Of a stretch of DNA of 55,264 nucleotides, positions 9,188 to 17,183 are shown in pieces (positions within the stretch are counted from its first letter, which is position 1; every line of letters starts with the position of its first letter). Source of the stretch: Ch67 sp964491665. Its GTDB lineage: Bacteria; Pseudomonadota; Gammaproteobacteria; Pseudomonadales; Ketobacteraceae. Location of the stretch: positions 1 to 55,264 of the forward strand of contig CAZBII010000009.1 in the NCBI GenBank assembly GCA_964491665.1, written 5' to 3'. A program made the position numbers and the translations under genes. Under the pieces are notes generated by a model that was given only the letters and a program-made list of their open reading frames with translations, was not told the origin of the DNA and ran no database searches.

Positions 9188-11539
9188 TCAGCGTCCGCGC
9201 TTGCCACCCGGCGGGCGTTTGCCGGCGGGTTTGCTGCCGGCTTTGCCTGCGGATTTTCCCGCATGGCGGCCCGCTGGTTTTGACGCAGATGTCGGCGCCG
9301 CTTTGACACCCTGGCGCGGCGGCAAGCCGGTGTGCTGTGTCAGGATCTGGCCACGTTTGGGTTGCCCGTCCTGCTCGCGCTTCACGGTTTGGCCACGCTG
9401 CTCGCCGCGCCTGATCTTGCCGGGTTCCTGGTTTTTTCCGGCACTTTTCTCCGGCTTGCGCACGACCGGTGCTGCCGTTTTCTGCGCCGACGGATGATTG
9501 GCTGGCTGGGTCGGCGGCACCAGATGCTTCTTGCCGTAACCGATCAGATGCGCCTTGCCCATTTTCTGCAGCGCCTCGCGGATCATGGGCCAGTTGTCCG
9601 GATCGTGATAGCGCAGAAACGCCTTGTGCAGCCGGCGCTGTTTCAGACCTTTCGGAATGAACACTTTTTCCGACTTGTAATTCACCCGGTGAATCGGATC
9701 TTTCTGGGTGTGATACATGGTGGTGGCCATCGCCATCGGCGACGGATAAAACGTCTGCACCTGATCCGCGCGGAAGCCGTTGTTCTTCAGCCAGAACGCC
9801 AGGCTCATCATGTCTTCATCGGTGGTGCCCGGATGCGCGGCGATGAAATACGGAATCAGGAACTGTTCCTTGCCGGCTTCTTTCGAAAACTGGTCGAACA
9901 TTTTCTTGAACGCGTCGTAGGCGCCCATGCCCGGCTTCATCATTTTCGACAGCGGGCCCATCTCCGTGTGTTCCGGCGCGATTTTCAGATAGCCGCCCAC
10001 ATGATGTGTCACCAGTTCGCGCACATATTCCGGATCGAGCACCGCCAGATCGTAGCGCAGGCCCGACGCCACCATCACCCGTTTGATGCCCGGCAGCGCG
10101 CGGGCGCGGCGGTACAGTTTCGTCGTCGGCGAATGATCGGTGACAAGATTCTTGCAGATGGTGGGAAACACGCACGACAGCCGGCGGCAGTTGGCGTGGA
10201 TTTCCTCGCTCACGCAATTGAGCTGGTACATGTTGGCGGTGGGGCCGCCCAGGTCGGAAATGGTGCCGGTGAAACCGGGCGTCTTGTCGCGGATCGCTTC
10301 GATTTCGCGGATGATGGAATCTTCCGAGCGGCTCTGGATCACGCGGCCTTCGTGTTCGGTGATGGAGCAGAATGAACAGCCGCCGAAACAGCCGCGCATG
10401 ATGTTCACCGAGAAGCGGATCATTTCATACGCCGGAATGCGCGCATCGCCATACGCCGGATGCGGCACGCGCTGGTACGGCAGGTCGAACACATCGTCCA
10501 GTTCCTGCGTTGACAACGGGATCGCTGGCGGATTGATCCAGACATAACGGTCGCCGTGTTTCTGCACCAGCGTGCGCGCGTTGGCAGGATTGGTTTCCAG
10601 ATGCAGCACGCGCGAGGTGTGCGCATACAGCACCGGATCGTTGCTGACTTTCTCGAACGACGGCAGCAGCACGAACTGCTTTTTCGCGCCGGGCGACGGC
10701 CGGATGTGAATCACGTTGCTGTCCACCGCTGTCACCGCATTGTCGCCAGTGGCGCAGGGCGCGGCTTGTGTTTCCGCCTCGGCTTCCCAGTGATAGGGGT
10801 TTTTGTGCGCATCCACACGCCCCGGCGTATCGATGCGGGTGGAATCCTTCACGTCCCAGTCGGACGGCAGCTCCGGCAGCAGCACGGCGGTGCCGCGCAC
10901 GTCGCGGATCTCTTTCATGTCCTGCCCGGATGCCACGCGATGGGCCACGTCCACCACCGCGCGCTCGGCGTTGCCATACACCAGCAGGTCGGCCTTGGCA
11001 TCCATCAAGACCGAGCGGCGCACCTTGTCCGACCAGTAGTCGTAATGGGCAATGCGGCGCAGGCTGGCCTCGATGCCACCCACCATCACCGGCACATCTT
11101 TATAGGCTTCGCGGCAGCGCTGGGTGTAGACGATCACCGCGCGGTCGGGGCGTTTGCCGCCTTCATTGTTGGGGGTATAGGCGTCGTCGTGACGCAGTTT
11201 CAGGTCGGCGGTGTAGCGGTTGATCATGGAATCCATGTTCCCCGCCGACACTGCAAAAAACAGGTTAGGCTTGCCCAGGGCGCGGAAGGGTTCCGCCGAA
11301 TTCCAGTCCGGCTGGGCGATGATGCCGACGCGAAATCCCTGAGATTCCAGTAACCTGCCGATCACCGCCATGCCGAAGCTGGGGTGGTCCACATAGGCAT
11401 CGCCGCTGATGATGATGACATCGCAGCTGTCCCAGCCGAGGGTTTCCATTTCCTGCCGCGACATGGGCAGAAAGGGCGCGGTGCCGAAGCATTCCGCCCA
11501 GTAACGGGGATAGGTGAACAGGGATTTGGCTGCTTGCAT
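9188..11539 (-). CDS. ygiQ: YgiQ family radical SAM protein
   Basis: Radical SAM enzyme of 783 residues. The [4Fe-4S] cluster motif is CFGGCSFC (Cys384, Cys388, Cys391). The N terminus (SLFTYPRYWAECFGTAPFLP) and the long N-terminal UPF0313 domain followed by the radical SAM barrel are characteristic of YgiQ. The reaction is unknown; the family is widely conserved but uncharacterised. The last about 110 residues are a low-complexity tail rich in Lys, Arg, Gly, Pro and Ala, which is longer than needed for catalysis and could bind RNA or nucleic acid. Start ATG at 11539. It is divergent from the Anbu gene. Confidence 0.92.
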   Translation of the reverse strand: MQAAKSLFTYPRYWAECFGTAPFLPMSRQEMETLGWDSCDVIIISGDAYVDHPSFGMAVIGRLLESQGFRVGIIAQPDWNSAEPFRALGKPNLFFAVSAGNMDSMINRYTADLKLRHDDAYTPNNEGGKRPDRAVIVYTQRCREAYKDVPVMVGGIEASLRRIAHYDYWSDKVRRSVLMDAKADLLVYGNAERAVVDVAHRVASGQDMKEIRDVRGTAVLLPELPSDWDVKDSTRIDTPGRVDAHKNPYHWEAEAETQAAPCATGDNAVTAVDSNVIHIRPSPGAKKQFVLLPSFEKVSNDPVLYAHTSRVLHLETNPANARTLVQKHGDRYVWINPPAIPLSTQELDDVFDLPYQRVPHPAYGDARIPAYEMIRFSVNIMRGCFGGCSFCSITEHEGRVIQSRSEDSIIREIEAIRDKTPGFTGTISDLGGPTANMYQLNCVSEEIHANCRRLSCVFPTICKNLVTDHSPTTKLYRRARALPGIKRVMVASGLRYDLAVLDPEYVRELVTHHVGGYLKIAPEHTEMGPLSKMMKPGMGAYDAFKKMFDQFSKEAGKEQFLIPYFIAAHPGTTDEDMMSLAFWLKNNGFRADQVQTFYPSPMAMATTMYHTQKDPIHRVNYKSEKVFIPKGLKQRRLHKAFLRYHDPDNWPMIREALQKMGKAHLIGYGKKHLVPPTQPANHPSAQKTAAPVVRKPEKSAGKNQEPGKIRRGEQRGQTVKREQDGQPKRGQILTQHTGLPPRQGVKAAPTSASKPAGRHAGKSAGKAGSKPAGKRPPGGKRGR

Positions 11540-11702
11540 AAGAAGGACGACGACTGCGCGGTGAAAAAACAGCGCAATTCTAGCGGAATAGTCGGGTATT
11601 CACCAATTTAACGCCATTTTGGCGCAGTTTTTGTAAGGGTTCTGGCCCCGCCGGCCAATGCGGCTTACAGTGAATGAAAGGAAAAAGGCGGGAGGGCTGG
11701 TG

Positions 11703-11708
11703 TAGAAT
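11703..11708 (+). promoter_or_regulatory. -10-like element upstream of Anbu
   Basis: TAGAAT sits 46 bp before the Anbu ATG. No acceptable -35 is seen at 16-18 bp, so support is weak. Confidence 0.3.
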
Positions 11709-11754
11709 CAGCGGCTTATTGAGTCGGAATCTGTGTACGGGAGTCGGGATCGGT

Positions 11755-12489
11755 ATGACGTATTGCGTGGCCATGAAACTGGATAGCGGCATGATTTTCC
11801 TGTCGGATTCGCGCACCAACGCCGGCGTGGATCACATTGCCACCTTCCAGAAAATGTATTTCTTCACCCAGCATGACGAGCGCGTCATTGTGATGATGAG
11901 CGCCGGCAACCTGGCCACTACCCAGAGCATCGTCAGCCTGCTCAATGCCCGCATCAAGGATACCGAGCACAACATTCTCACCGTGCGCTCGCTGTATGAG
12001 GCCGCCGAGATGGTGGGCCAGACCATGCGCGAGGTAGTGGCGCGGGATGCCCAGGGCCAGCAGTCGCAGGGTGTGGATTTCAGCTGTTCGCTGATTCTGG
12101 GCGGGCAGATCCGCGGCGAGGGCATGCGGCTTTTCAATATTTACCCGCAGGGCAATTTCATCGAGGCCACCTGCGACACGCCCTATTTCCAGATCGGCGA
12201 ATCCAAATACGGCAAACCGATTCTCGACCGCGCGCTGCGCTTCAACACGTCGCTGGAAGAGGCGCTCAAGTGCGGGCTGATTTCATTTGATTCCACCATG
12301 AAAAGTAATTTGTCGGTGGGCTTGCCGCTGGATATGGCGGTGTATCGGGTGGACCAGTTTGCGCTGCATGTGCGTCAGCGTCTGTACGAGGATGACGGCT
12401 ATCTGATGAGCCTGCGCCAGCAGTGGAGCGAGGGCCTGAAAAACCTGATGGCCTCGCTGCCGCCGCCGGCGCTGAACAAGCTGGACTGA
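11755..12489 (+). CDS. Anbu (BPH) proteasome-like peptidase
   Basis: Protein of 244 residues of the Anbu family, the bacterial 'ancestral beta subunit' related to HslV and 20S proteasome beta subunits. It begins MTYCVAMKLDSG; removal of Met would expose Thr1 as nucleophile, with Asp17 (LSDSRTN) and Lys32 (FQKMYFF) in mature numbering at the expected catalytic places. Length is normal for the family. In many bacteria Anbu lies in an operon with ATP-grasp, alpha-E and transglutaminase-like genes; here it is alone. ATG at 11755 is required because Thr must follow Met. A strong terminator follows at 12578, inside the convergent SQR gene. Confidence 0.9.
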   Translation: MTYCVAMKLDSGMIFLSDSRTNAGVDHIATFQKMYFFTQHDERVIVMMSAGNLATTQSIVSLLNARIKDTEHNILTVRSLYEAAEMVGQTMREVVARDAQGQQSQGVDFSCSLILGGQIRGEGMRLFNIYPQGNFIEATCDTPYFQIGESKYGKPILDRALRFNTSLEEALKCGLISFDSTMKSNLSVGLPLDMAVYRVDQFALHVRQRLYEDDGYLMSLRQQWSEGLKNLMASLPPPALNKLD

Positions 12490-12519
12490 TCCGGCCAGAC
12501 GGGACTCGACCGGCGCGGA

Positions 12520-13800
12520 TTATTTTTCTTCGTCCAGCCGGCGAATCCCCAGCAGACGCAGCACATATTTTTCATAGACCGGCTCACTTGAGCCGGTTTT
12601 CATTTTGTGGATGAAGTATTTCTCGAACGCCACTTTCGCCCAGTGCACCCACATGCCCTTGCGGAACCAGGTGACGTTGCGCGGCGGAATCTGCGGAATC
12701 GCCACAAACGCCGCGCCGGTATCACCCATGTCTGCCAGACACAGCGCCGCCAGCGTGCCGCGGTGAGTGGGTTGTCCGCCCGCCAGCACGTCGCGGATAT
12801 TGTGCACGATCGCCGTCACCATCGACTCGATCATGTAACCGGTTTTCGGTGTGCCGCAGGGCACCGGCGTGGTTTCCACCGGCGGAATCGCCACGCATAC
12901 GCCGGCAGACCAGATCTCGGGATATTTCGGGCTTTGCTGGAAGTCGTTGATGATGACGAAGCCTTTCGGATTGCACAGGCCTTCCGTCTGCGCCACCGCA
13001 TCCATGCCGGTGAACGGCGGAATCATCATGCTGTGGGCGAACGGCAGTTCATGCTGTTGTTTCAGTTTTCCGCTGTCGTCCAGTTCGTCGACGAACATCT
13101 TGCCGGCTTCCACTTTGGTGGTTTTGGCATTGGTGATCCACTTGATGTGGCGGGTGCGCAGTTCGCTTTCCAGCATGCCCTTGGAATCGCCGACGCCGCC
13201 CAGCCCCATGTGGCCGATGTAGGGTTCGGAGGTGACGAACAGCATGGGCACCTTGTTGCGGATCCTGCGTTTTTTCAGTTCGCTGTCGAGGATCAGCGCG
13301 TATTCATAGGCGGGCCCGAAGCAGCTGGCACCGGGCAGGGCGCCGACGATCACCGGGCCGGGATTCTGCGCCAGTTTCTCGAAATCGGCATGGGCCTGTT
13401 CCGCATGATCCAGCGTGCAGACCGACTGGGTGAAGCCGCCATGGGGACCGCTGCCGGGAATCTGGTCGAAGGCCAGGCGCGGGCCGGTAGTGATGATCAG
13501 GTGATCGTAGTGGAGGGTCTGGCCATTGGCGCAGTGCAGGGTTTTTGCTACCGGATCGATGCGTTCAGCCCGCGCCGCGACAAAGTCGATACCCTTCTTT
13601 TTCAGGGCCGGGCCGATGGGGAAGCTGGTCTGGGGTCGCTTGCGGGTGCCGACGGCAATCCAGGGGTTGGACGGCACGAACTGGAAGTCCGGCCGTTCAT
13701 TCACCACGGTGACCTGATGATTCTTGCCCAGCGCCTCTTTGGCTTCATACGCGGCCGGCATGCCGCCGAGCCCCGCTCCCAGAATGACAATGTGTGCCAT
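12520..13800 (-). CDS. sqr: Sulfide:quinone oxidoreductase (SQR)
   Basis: FAD flavoprotein of 426 residues predicted to oxidise sulfide to polysulfide or persulfide and pass electrons to quinone at the inner membrane. The N-terminal FAD fold reads ILGAGLGGMPAAYE. Cysteines expected in SQR are present: Cys128 (QSVCTLDHA), Cys160 (PGASCFGPAYEY) and Cys315 (TTPVPCGTPKTGYM, counterpart of the third catalytic Cys). The C terminus holds amphipathic stretches suitable for membrane attachment. ATG at 13800 is preceded by GGGAG at 8 bases. It is the last gene of a leftward unit with the CsoR-like repressor and DUF2892 protein, which supports a sulfide role. Exact SQR type is not assigned. Confidence 0.85.
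   Translation of the reverse strand: MAHIVILGAGLGGMPAAYEAKEALGKNHQVTVVNERPDFQFVPSNPWIAVGTRKRPQTSFPIGPALKKKGIDFVAARAERIDPVAKTLHCANGQTLHYDHLIITTGPRLAFDQIPGSGPHGGFTQSVCTLDHAEQAHADFEKLAQNPGPVIVGALPGASCFGPAYEYALILDSELKKRRIRNKVPMLFVTSEPYIGHMGLGGVGDSKGMLESELRTRHIKWITNAKTTKVEAGKMFVDELDDSGKLKQQHELPFAHSMMIPPFTGMDAVAQTEGLCNPKGFVIINDFQQSPKYPEIWSAGVCVAIPPVETTPVPCGTPKTGYMIESMVTAIVHNIRDVLAGGQPTHRGTLAALCLADMGDTGAAFVAIPQIPPRNVTWFRKGMWVHWAKVAFEKYFIHKMKTGSSEPVYEKYVLRLLGIRRLDEEK
12578..12607 (+). terminator. Intrinsic terminator for Anbu, inside the SQR coding region
   Basis: ACCGGCTCA (12578-12586) and TGAGCCGGT (12589-12597) form a perfect 9-bp stem with a 2-base gap (in practice a 4-6 nt loop), followed by TTTCATTTT. 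It lies 89 bp after the Anbu stop, on the strand opposite the SQR C-terminal codons. Confidence 0.65.
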
Positions 13801-13887
13801 GTTGCATCTCCCGCACGCACGCGTGCCTTTGTAGCGTTGATCGCAACTACTACCGGGATGTTGCGCGGTTGTTATGGGGTATGGATG

Positions 13888-14118
13888 TTACTTGCAGCAG
13901 GCGGCGTCACCGTCTGCCGGCACTTCCTTGCGAAAGCCTGCCTTGCCCAGCATCCACATCGCCGGACACCAGCCGGTGAAGGCGCTTTGCAGCAGGTTCA
14001 GGCCGACAAAGGCGGTGAACAGGAAAAAGCCGGGGTGGACGAACCAGCCCAGCGCGACGCTGAGCAGGACAAAGAAGCCGGCCATGGCGCGCAATCCCTG
14101 GTTGATGGTCATTTTCAT
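13888..14118 (-). CDS. DUF2892 (YgaP-TM-like) inner membrane protein
   Basis: Membrane protein of 76 residues starting MKMTINQGLRAMAG, with two hydrophobic segments (about 9-26 and 28-46) around a turn, then the family motif GWCPAMWMLGKAG and a tail ending in two cysteines before the last Lys (ACCK). This is the DUF2892/YgaP transmembrane pattern, often found next to rhodanese or other sulfur genes. The upstream open frame is longer, but ATG at 14118 has GGGAG ahead and matches the family start. Located between the repressor and SQR genes, it probably belongs to sulfide handling; the tail cysteines could carry persulfide (inference). Confidence 0.82.
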   Translation of the reverse strand: MKMTINQGLRAMAGFFVLLSVALGWFVHPGFFLFTAFVGLNLLQSAFTGWCPAMWMLGKAGFRKEVPADGDAACCK

Positions 14119-14176
14119 GGAGTGTCTCCCGTTTTGGATGGCATGAAGCTGATGAATGTCAGGAAGCTGATTAAGG

Positions 14177-14458
14177 TCACGAGTATTTGCTGAGCAGGTT
14201 GCGGATGTGGGCCATCTGGTCAGCGGCACTGGCGGCGGACTGGTCAGACGGGCCGCACAGCACTTCCCGCTCGATCATGCAGGCCAGCATCTCGTGGAAG
14301 GCTTTGTCCAGCGCCTTGCGGGCGGCGGCCATCTGCTGCGCGATTTTCTCGCAGTCGGCTTCCTCGTCGATCAGGCGGCGGATACCGCGGATCTGGCCTT
14401 CCACCCGTGCCAGGCGATTGCCCATGGCGACGCGGGTTGTGGTGTCATAGCCCTGCAT
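14177..14458 (-). CDS. CsoR/FrmR-family repressor, possible persulfide sensor
   Basis: All-helical DNA-binding repressor of 93 residues in the CsoR/RcnR/FrmR/CstR family: NRLARVEGQIRGIRRLIDE, Cys36, QQMAAARKALDKAF, then ACMIEREVL. Compared with CsoR or FrmR, Cys36 is kept, but the next ligand position (25 residues later) is Met61 instead of His, and position 65, Cys in CsoR, is Glu. Cysteines are instead at 60 and 68, with His55. It therefore cannot use the usual Cu(I) or formaldehyde site. With SQR and DUF2892 downstream, a sulfide or persulfide sensor analogous to CstR is the best inference. The operator probably overlaps its own promoter at 14489-14518. Confidence 0.82.
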   Translation of the reverse strand: MQGYDTTTRVAMGNRLARVEGQIRGIRRLIDEEADCEKIAQQMAAARKALDKAFHEMLACMIEREVLCGPSDQSAASAADQMAHIRNLLSKYS

Positions 14459-14488
14459 ACTGCAATTGCTCCTGTTTATGGGTGAATT

Positions 14489-14518
14489 AATACTATACCC
14501 CGTACCGTATTTTGACAA
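14489..14518 (-). promoter_or_regulatory. Promoter and probable operator of the csoR-like/sqr unit
   Basis: Leftward -35 TTGTCA (14518-14513) pairs with TATAGT (14497-14492, 15 bp) or TAGTAT (14495-14490, 17 bp). Between and across them lies a 23-nt imperfect palindrome, arms AATAC (14489-14493) and GTATT (14507-14511) around a C4 tract. A/T-rich arms flanking a G/C tract are the usual form of CsoR/RcnR/FrmR operators. A repressor bound here would block the promoter. Confidence 0.5.
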
Positions 14519-14584
14519 ACATAACCCCAAAGAGGCATTGGCCAGTGCGGGCCTGGGCACTAACGTATTGATTGCCCCATATTT

Positions 14585-15769
14585 GTGCAGACACGTCCCC
14601 TGATGATCCCTAAATTCCGAGCCCTGTTCGCCCGCTGGCCCAGCACGCTGTCGCGGCGGGAGCAATTGCTGACGGCGTTGCTGACCTTTGTTGCCATGCT
14701 GATCGTGGGGCAGGTGGGTCAGCATTTCGTGCATCCCTACCAGCATCTGGTGCTGGTGGCGTCGATGGGGGCGTCGGCGTTGCTGCTGCTGGTGATTCCC
14801 AACAGCCCGCTGGCGCAGCCGTATCCGTTTGTGATGGGACATCTGGTGCCGGCGGCGATCGGCGTGGCCTGCGCGCAGGCGGTGGACGATTTCTATCTGG
14901 CGGCGGCGCTCACCGTCAGCCTCAGCCTGGGCGCCATGTATCTGCTGAACTGCCTGCATCCGCCGGGTGGCGCGGCGGCGCTGGTGCCGATCATCGCGCA
15001 CGACCAGCAGGTGCTGGGCTATTCCTACGTGGTGTTTCCGGTGCTGATCAATGTGCTCACCATGCTGGCGGTGGTGCTGGTGTCCCATCGCTGGATTCTG
15101 AAAAAGGAATATCCGGTGAAACCCATGCCGACGCAGGACGTGCGTCACCAGCATGACGATCCCGGCCCGCTGGCCCGCCTGGGCATCAGCAGTGGCGATC
15201 TGCACGATGCATTGAAGGATTTTGGCGCCTACCTGAACGTCACCGAAAATGATCTGACCCGCGTGTTTTTACAGGCCCAGCAAAAAGCGCATGTGCGCAA
15301 GTTTGGCGAGATCCGCGTGCGCGACATCATGTCGAAGGACGTGATCACGGTGGAATACGGCACCGATCTGGAGGAAGCCTGGGCGCTGCTGCGGCGGCAC
15401 AAGGTGAAGATCCTGCCGGTGCTGGACCGGGCGCGCCGCGTGATCGGCGTGATTTCGCTGGTGGATTATCTGAAGCGGGCAGATCTGAAAACCTATCGCG
15501 GTTTTGCCGACAAGCTCATCGGGTTCGTGCGCAAGTCCACCACGCCCCACAGCAGCAAGCCCGAAGCGGTGGGGCAGATCATGGCGCATCCGGCGTTCAC
15601 GGTGAATGAAAACGAATTCATTGCGCTGCTGGTGCCACTGCTGTCGGACAAGGGCCTGCATCATGTGCCGGTGGTGAATGACGAGCGCCGGCTGGTGGGT
15701 ATTGTCACGCAGTCGGATCTGATTGCCGCGCTGTTCGTGGGCGCCGTGGAGATGCAGGAAGCGGTCTGA
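14585..15769 (+). CDS. HPP family membrane protein with two CBS domains
   Basis: Protein of 394 residues (or 388 from ATG at 14603). The N-terminal half is an HPP domain: four hydrophobic helices with VASMGASALLL and the signature NCLHPPGGAAAL. A linker leads to a CBS pair (VRDIMSKDVITVE and VGQIMAHPAFTVNE) that usually binds adenosine nucleotides. HPP proteins have been linked to nitrite transport in plastids; the bacterial role is uncertain. Neither start has a clear ribosome site; GTG at 14585 gives the longer form. It is divergent from the CsoR-like repressor and could be under the same operator. Its stop is 2 bases from the convergent FMN reductase stop. Confidence 0.85.
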   Translation: MQTRPLMIPKFRALFARWPSTLSRREQLLTALLTFVAMLIVGQVGQHFVHPYQHLVLVASMGASALLLLVIPNSPLAQPYPFVMGHLVPAAIGVACAQAVDDFYLAAALTVSLSLGAMYLLNCLHPPGGAAALVPIIAHDQQVLGYSYVVFPVLINVLTMLAVVLVSHRWILKKEYPVKPMPTQDVRHQHDDPGPLARLGISSGDLHDALKDFGAYLNVTENDLTRVFLQAQQKAHVRKFGEIRVRDIMSKDVITVEYGTDLEEAWALLRRHKVKILPVLDRARRVIGVISLVDYLKRADLKTYRGFADKLIGFVRKSTTPHSSKPEAVGQIMAHPAFTVNENEFIALLVPLLSDKGLHHVPVVNDERRLVGIVTQSDLIAALFVGAVEMQEAV

Positions 15770-15771
15770 TT

Positions 15772-16233
15772 TCAGATGATACCGGCCTCGAGACTGGCCG
15801 CCATCGTCATGCCCAGCTGTTCGCACTGTTCCAGAAAGTTTTCCTGCCAGTTGCCGCGACACAGCAGCGGTTCCTGCACGCAGCGCCAGCGCAGGCCGGT
15901 GGTGATGGAGTCGATGGCGCGACGGGTGCCGGTGCCGTCATGGCCGGCGCGGATGTAAAACGTGAAGGGTTTGCCCTGGGTGTGTTCCAGACACGGATAA
16001 TAGATGCGGTCGAAAAAATCCTTTAGCGCGCCGCTCATGTAGCCGAGGTTTTCGGTGGTGCCGAGGATGAGGGCGTCGGCCTGCAACACATCCTGCGGTT
16101 GCGCCTGCAGCGGTGGAATGTGGCGGGCCTGCACGTTGCCGATATCGGGATGGCGGGCGCCGCGCAGCAGGGCCTGCGCCATGGCCAGCGTATTGGGCGA
16201 GGGGGTGTGGGCAACAATCAGCAGCTTTTTCAT
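15772..16233 (-). CDS. Flavodoxin-fold NAD(P)H:FMN reductase
   Basis: Protein of 153 residues with a flavodoxin-like fold. The start MKKLLIVAHTPSPNT is the phosphate-binding loop for FMN; ALILGTTENLGYMSGALKDFFDR is the conserved second FMN loop typical of the NADPH-dependent FMN reductase/WrbA-like group. It probably reduces flavin or quinone substrates in the cytoplasm. ATG at 16233 is chosen because the P-loop strand begins immediately; a longer frame upstream is not supported. It is divergent from the GST gene. Confidence 0.82.
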   Translation of the reverse strand: MKKLLIVAHTPSPNTLAMAQALLRGARHPDIGNVQARHIPPLQAQPQDVLQADALILGTTENLGYMSGALKDFFDRIYYPCLEHTQGKPFTFYIRAGHDGTGTRRAIDSITTGLRWRCVQEPLLCRGNWQENFLEQCEQLGMTMAASLEAGII

Positions 16234-16274
16234 GGCGTGTCCCAGGCGGGGAAAATGTCCGGTTCCGGCGCGGT

Positions 16275-16302
16275 TTGCCGTTTTCGCGGGGCAGCGTATA
16301 TC
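16275..16302 (+). promoter_or_regulatory. Promoter of the GST gene
   Basis: TTGCCG (16275-16280) and TATATC (16297-16302) with a 16-bp spacer, 80 bp before the ATG. Confidence 0.4.
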
Positions 16303-16382
16303 ATGAATCACAGTCGCATTTTTTACATCCCATCCGCCCCACTCAATGAGGTACGCGGCAACACTGCCCGCCGCGTGACAGC

Positions 16383-17111
16383 ATGACCATTACTCTGTAT
16401 CAGTTTCCGATTTCCCACTATTGCGAAAAGGTGCGCTGGGCGCTGGATTACAAGGGTCTGGAATACGAGGTGAAAAACCTGCTGCCGGGCCTGCATGTGC
16501 GCACCACGCTGAAAATGGCGCGCAAGTCGACAGTACCGATTCTGGATCACGATGGCGTGATCGTGCAGGGCTCCAGCCAGATCATCACCTATCTGGATGA
16601 CACTTTCCCCGAGAAAAAACTGACGCCGGTGAATCCCGCCGAGGCGCAGGAGGCGAAGGAGTGGGAGCGTTATCTGGATGACGAGATCGGGATCCATCTG
16701 CGCCGTTACATGTACCACTATCTGTTGCAGCAACCGGCGCTGTTGGTGGGCTTTTTCACCCAGGGCAGTCCCTGGTGGAGCAAGCTGTTCTACCGGGTGA
16801 TGTTTCCCAAGGTGGCGAAGCTGATGCGCAAGCACATGCAGATCGATGCCACTACGGCAGCGGCATCCAAGCTGCGGCTGGAGGCGGCGCTGGATCGGGT
16901 GTGTGCGGCGGTGGCCCAGCGCGGGTTTCTGGCGGGACGCTATTTCAGCCGCGCGGATCTGACGGCAGCGGCCCTGCTGGCGCCGATCTTCACGCCGGTG
17001 AAATATGGTTTGCAGTGGCCTGCCGTCATGCCGGAACCCCTGCGCACCGAGCTGGAAGGCTACCGGCAGCGGCTGGAATGGGCCGAGGAACTGTACCGCC
17101 AGTACCGCTGA
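16383..17111 (+). CDS. Glutathione S-transferase family protein
   Basis: Protein of 242 residues. The N-terminal thioredoxin-like domain (LYQFPISHYCEKVRWALDYKGL) carries a Ser-His-Tyr-Cys active-site segment, the cis-Pro motif STVPIL and the glutathione gamma-glutamyl contact QGSSQIITYL. The C-terminal half is all-helical, as in GSTs. It could conjugate or reduce an electrophile with glutathione; substrate unknown. It ends 72 bp before rnk, which has its own -10-like TATACT at 17133-17138. Confidence 0.88.
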   Translation: MTITLYQFPISHYCEKVRWALDYKGLEYEVKNLLPGLHVRTTLKMARKSTVPILDHDGVIVQGSSQIITYLDDTFPEKKLTPVNPAEAQEAKEWERYLDDEIGIHLRRYMYHYLLQQPALLVGFFTQGSPWWSKLFYRVMFPKVAKLMRKHMQIDATTAAASKLRLEAALDRVCAAVAQRGFLAGRYFSRADLTAAALLAPIFTPVKYGLQWPAVMPEPLRTELEGYRQRLEWAEELYRQYR

Positions 17112-17183
17112 TGCTTTCCGGTGCCGGTTGGGTATACTGGCCGTTTTGCCCGGGCCAACCCCGGATCATGTCAGGAGCACATC

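Noticed and set aside
11610..11636. Small CGCCA/TGGCG hairpin with a T-run between ygiQ and Anbu
   Set aside because: Only 5 bp of stem and located between two divergent 5' ends, where a terminator has no transcript to stop.
12607..14193. 528-codon rightward open frame
   Set aside because: Antisense to SQR, the DUF2892 gene and part of the repressor gene, three genes with recognisable families.
14512..14517. TTGACA as a -35 for the HPP-CBS gene
   Set aside because: A perfect hexamer but no -10-like sequence 16-18 bp downstream; it mostly reflects the reverse of the repressor promoter -35.
14459..15205. Upstream extension of the CsoR-like frame to 342 codons
   Set aside because: It runs antisense through the HPP-CBS gene and the divergent promoter; the family start is at 14458.
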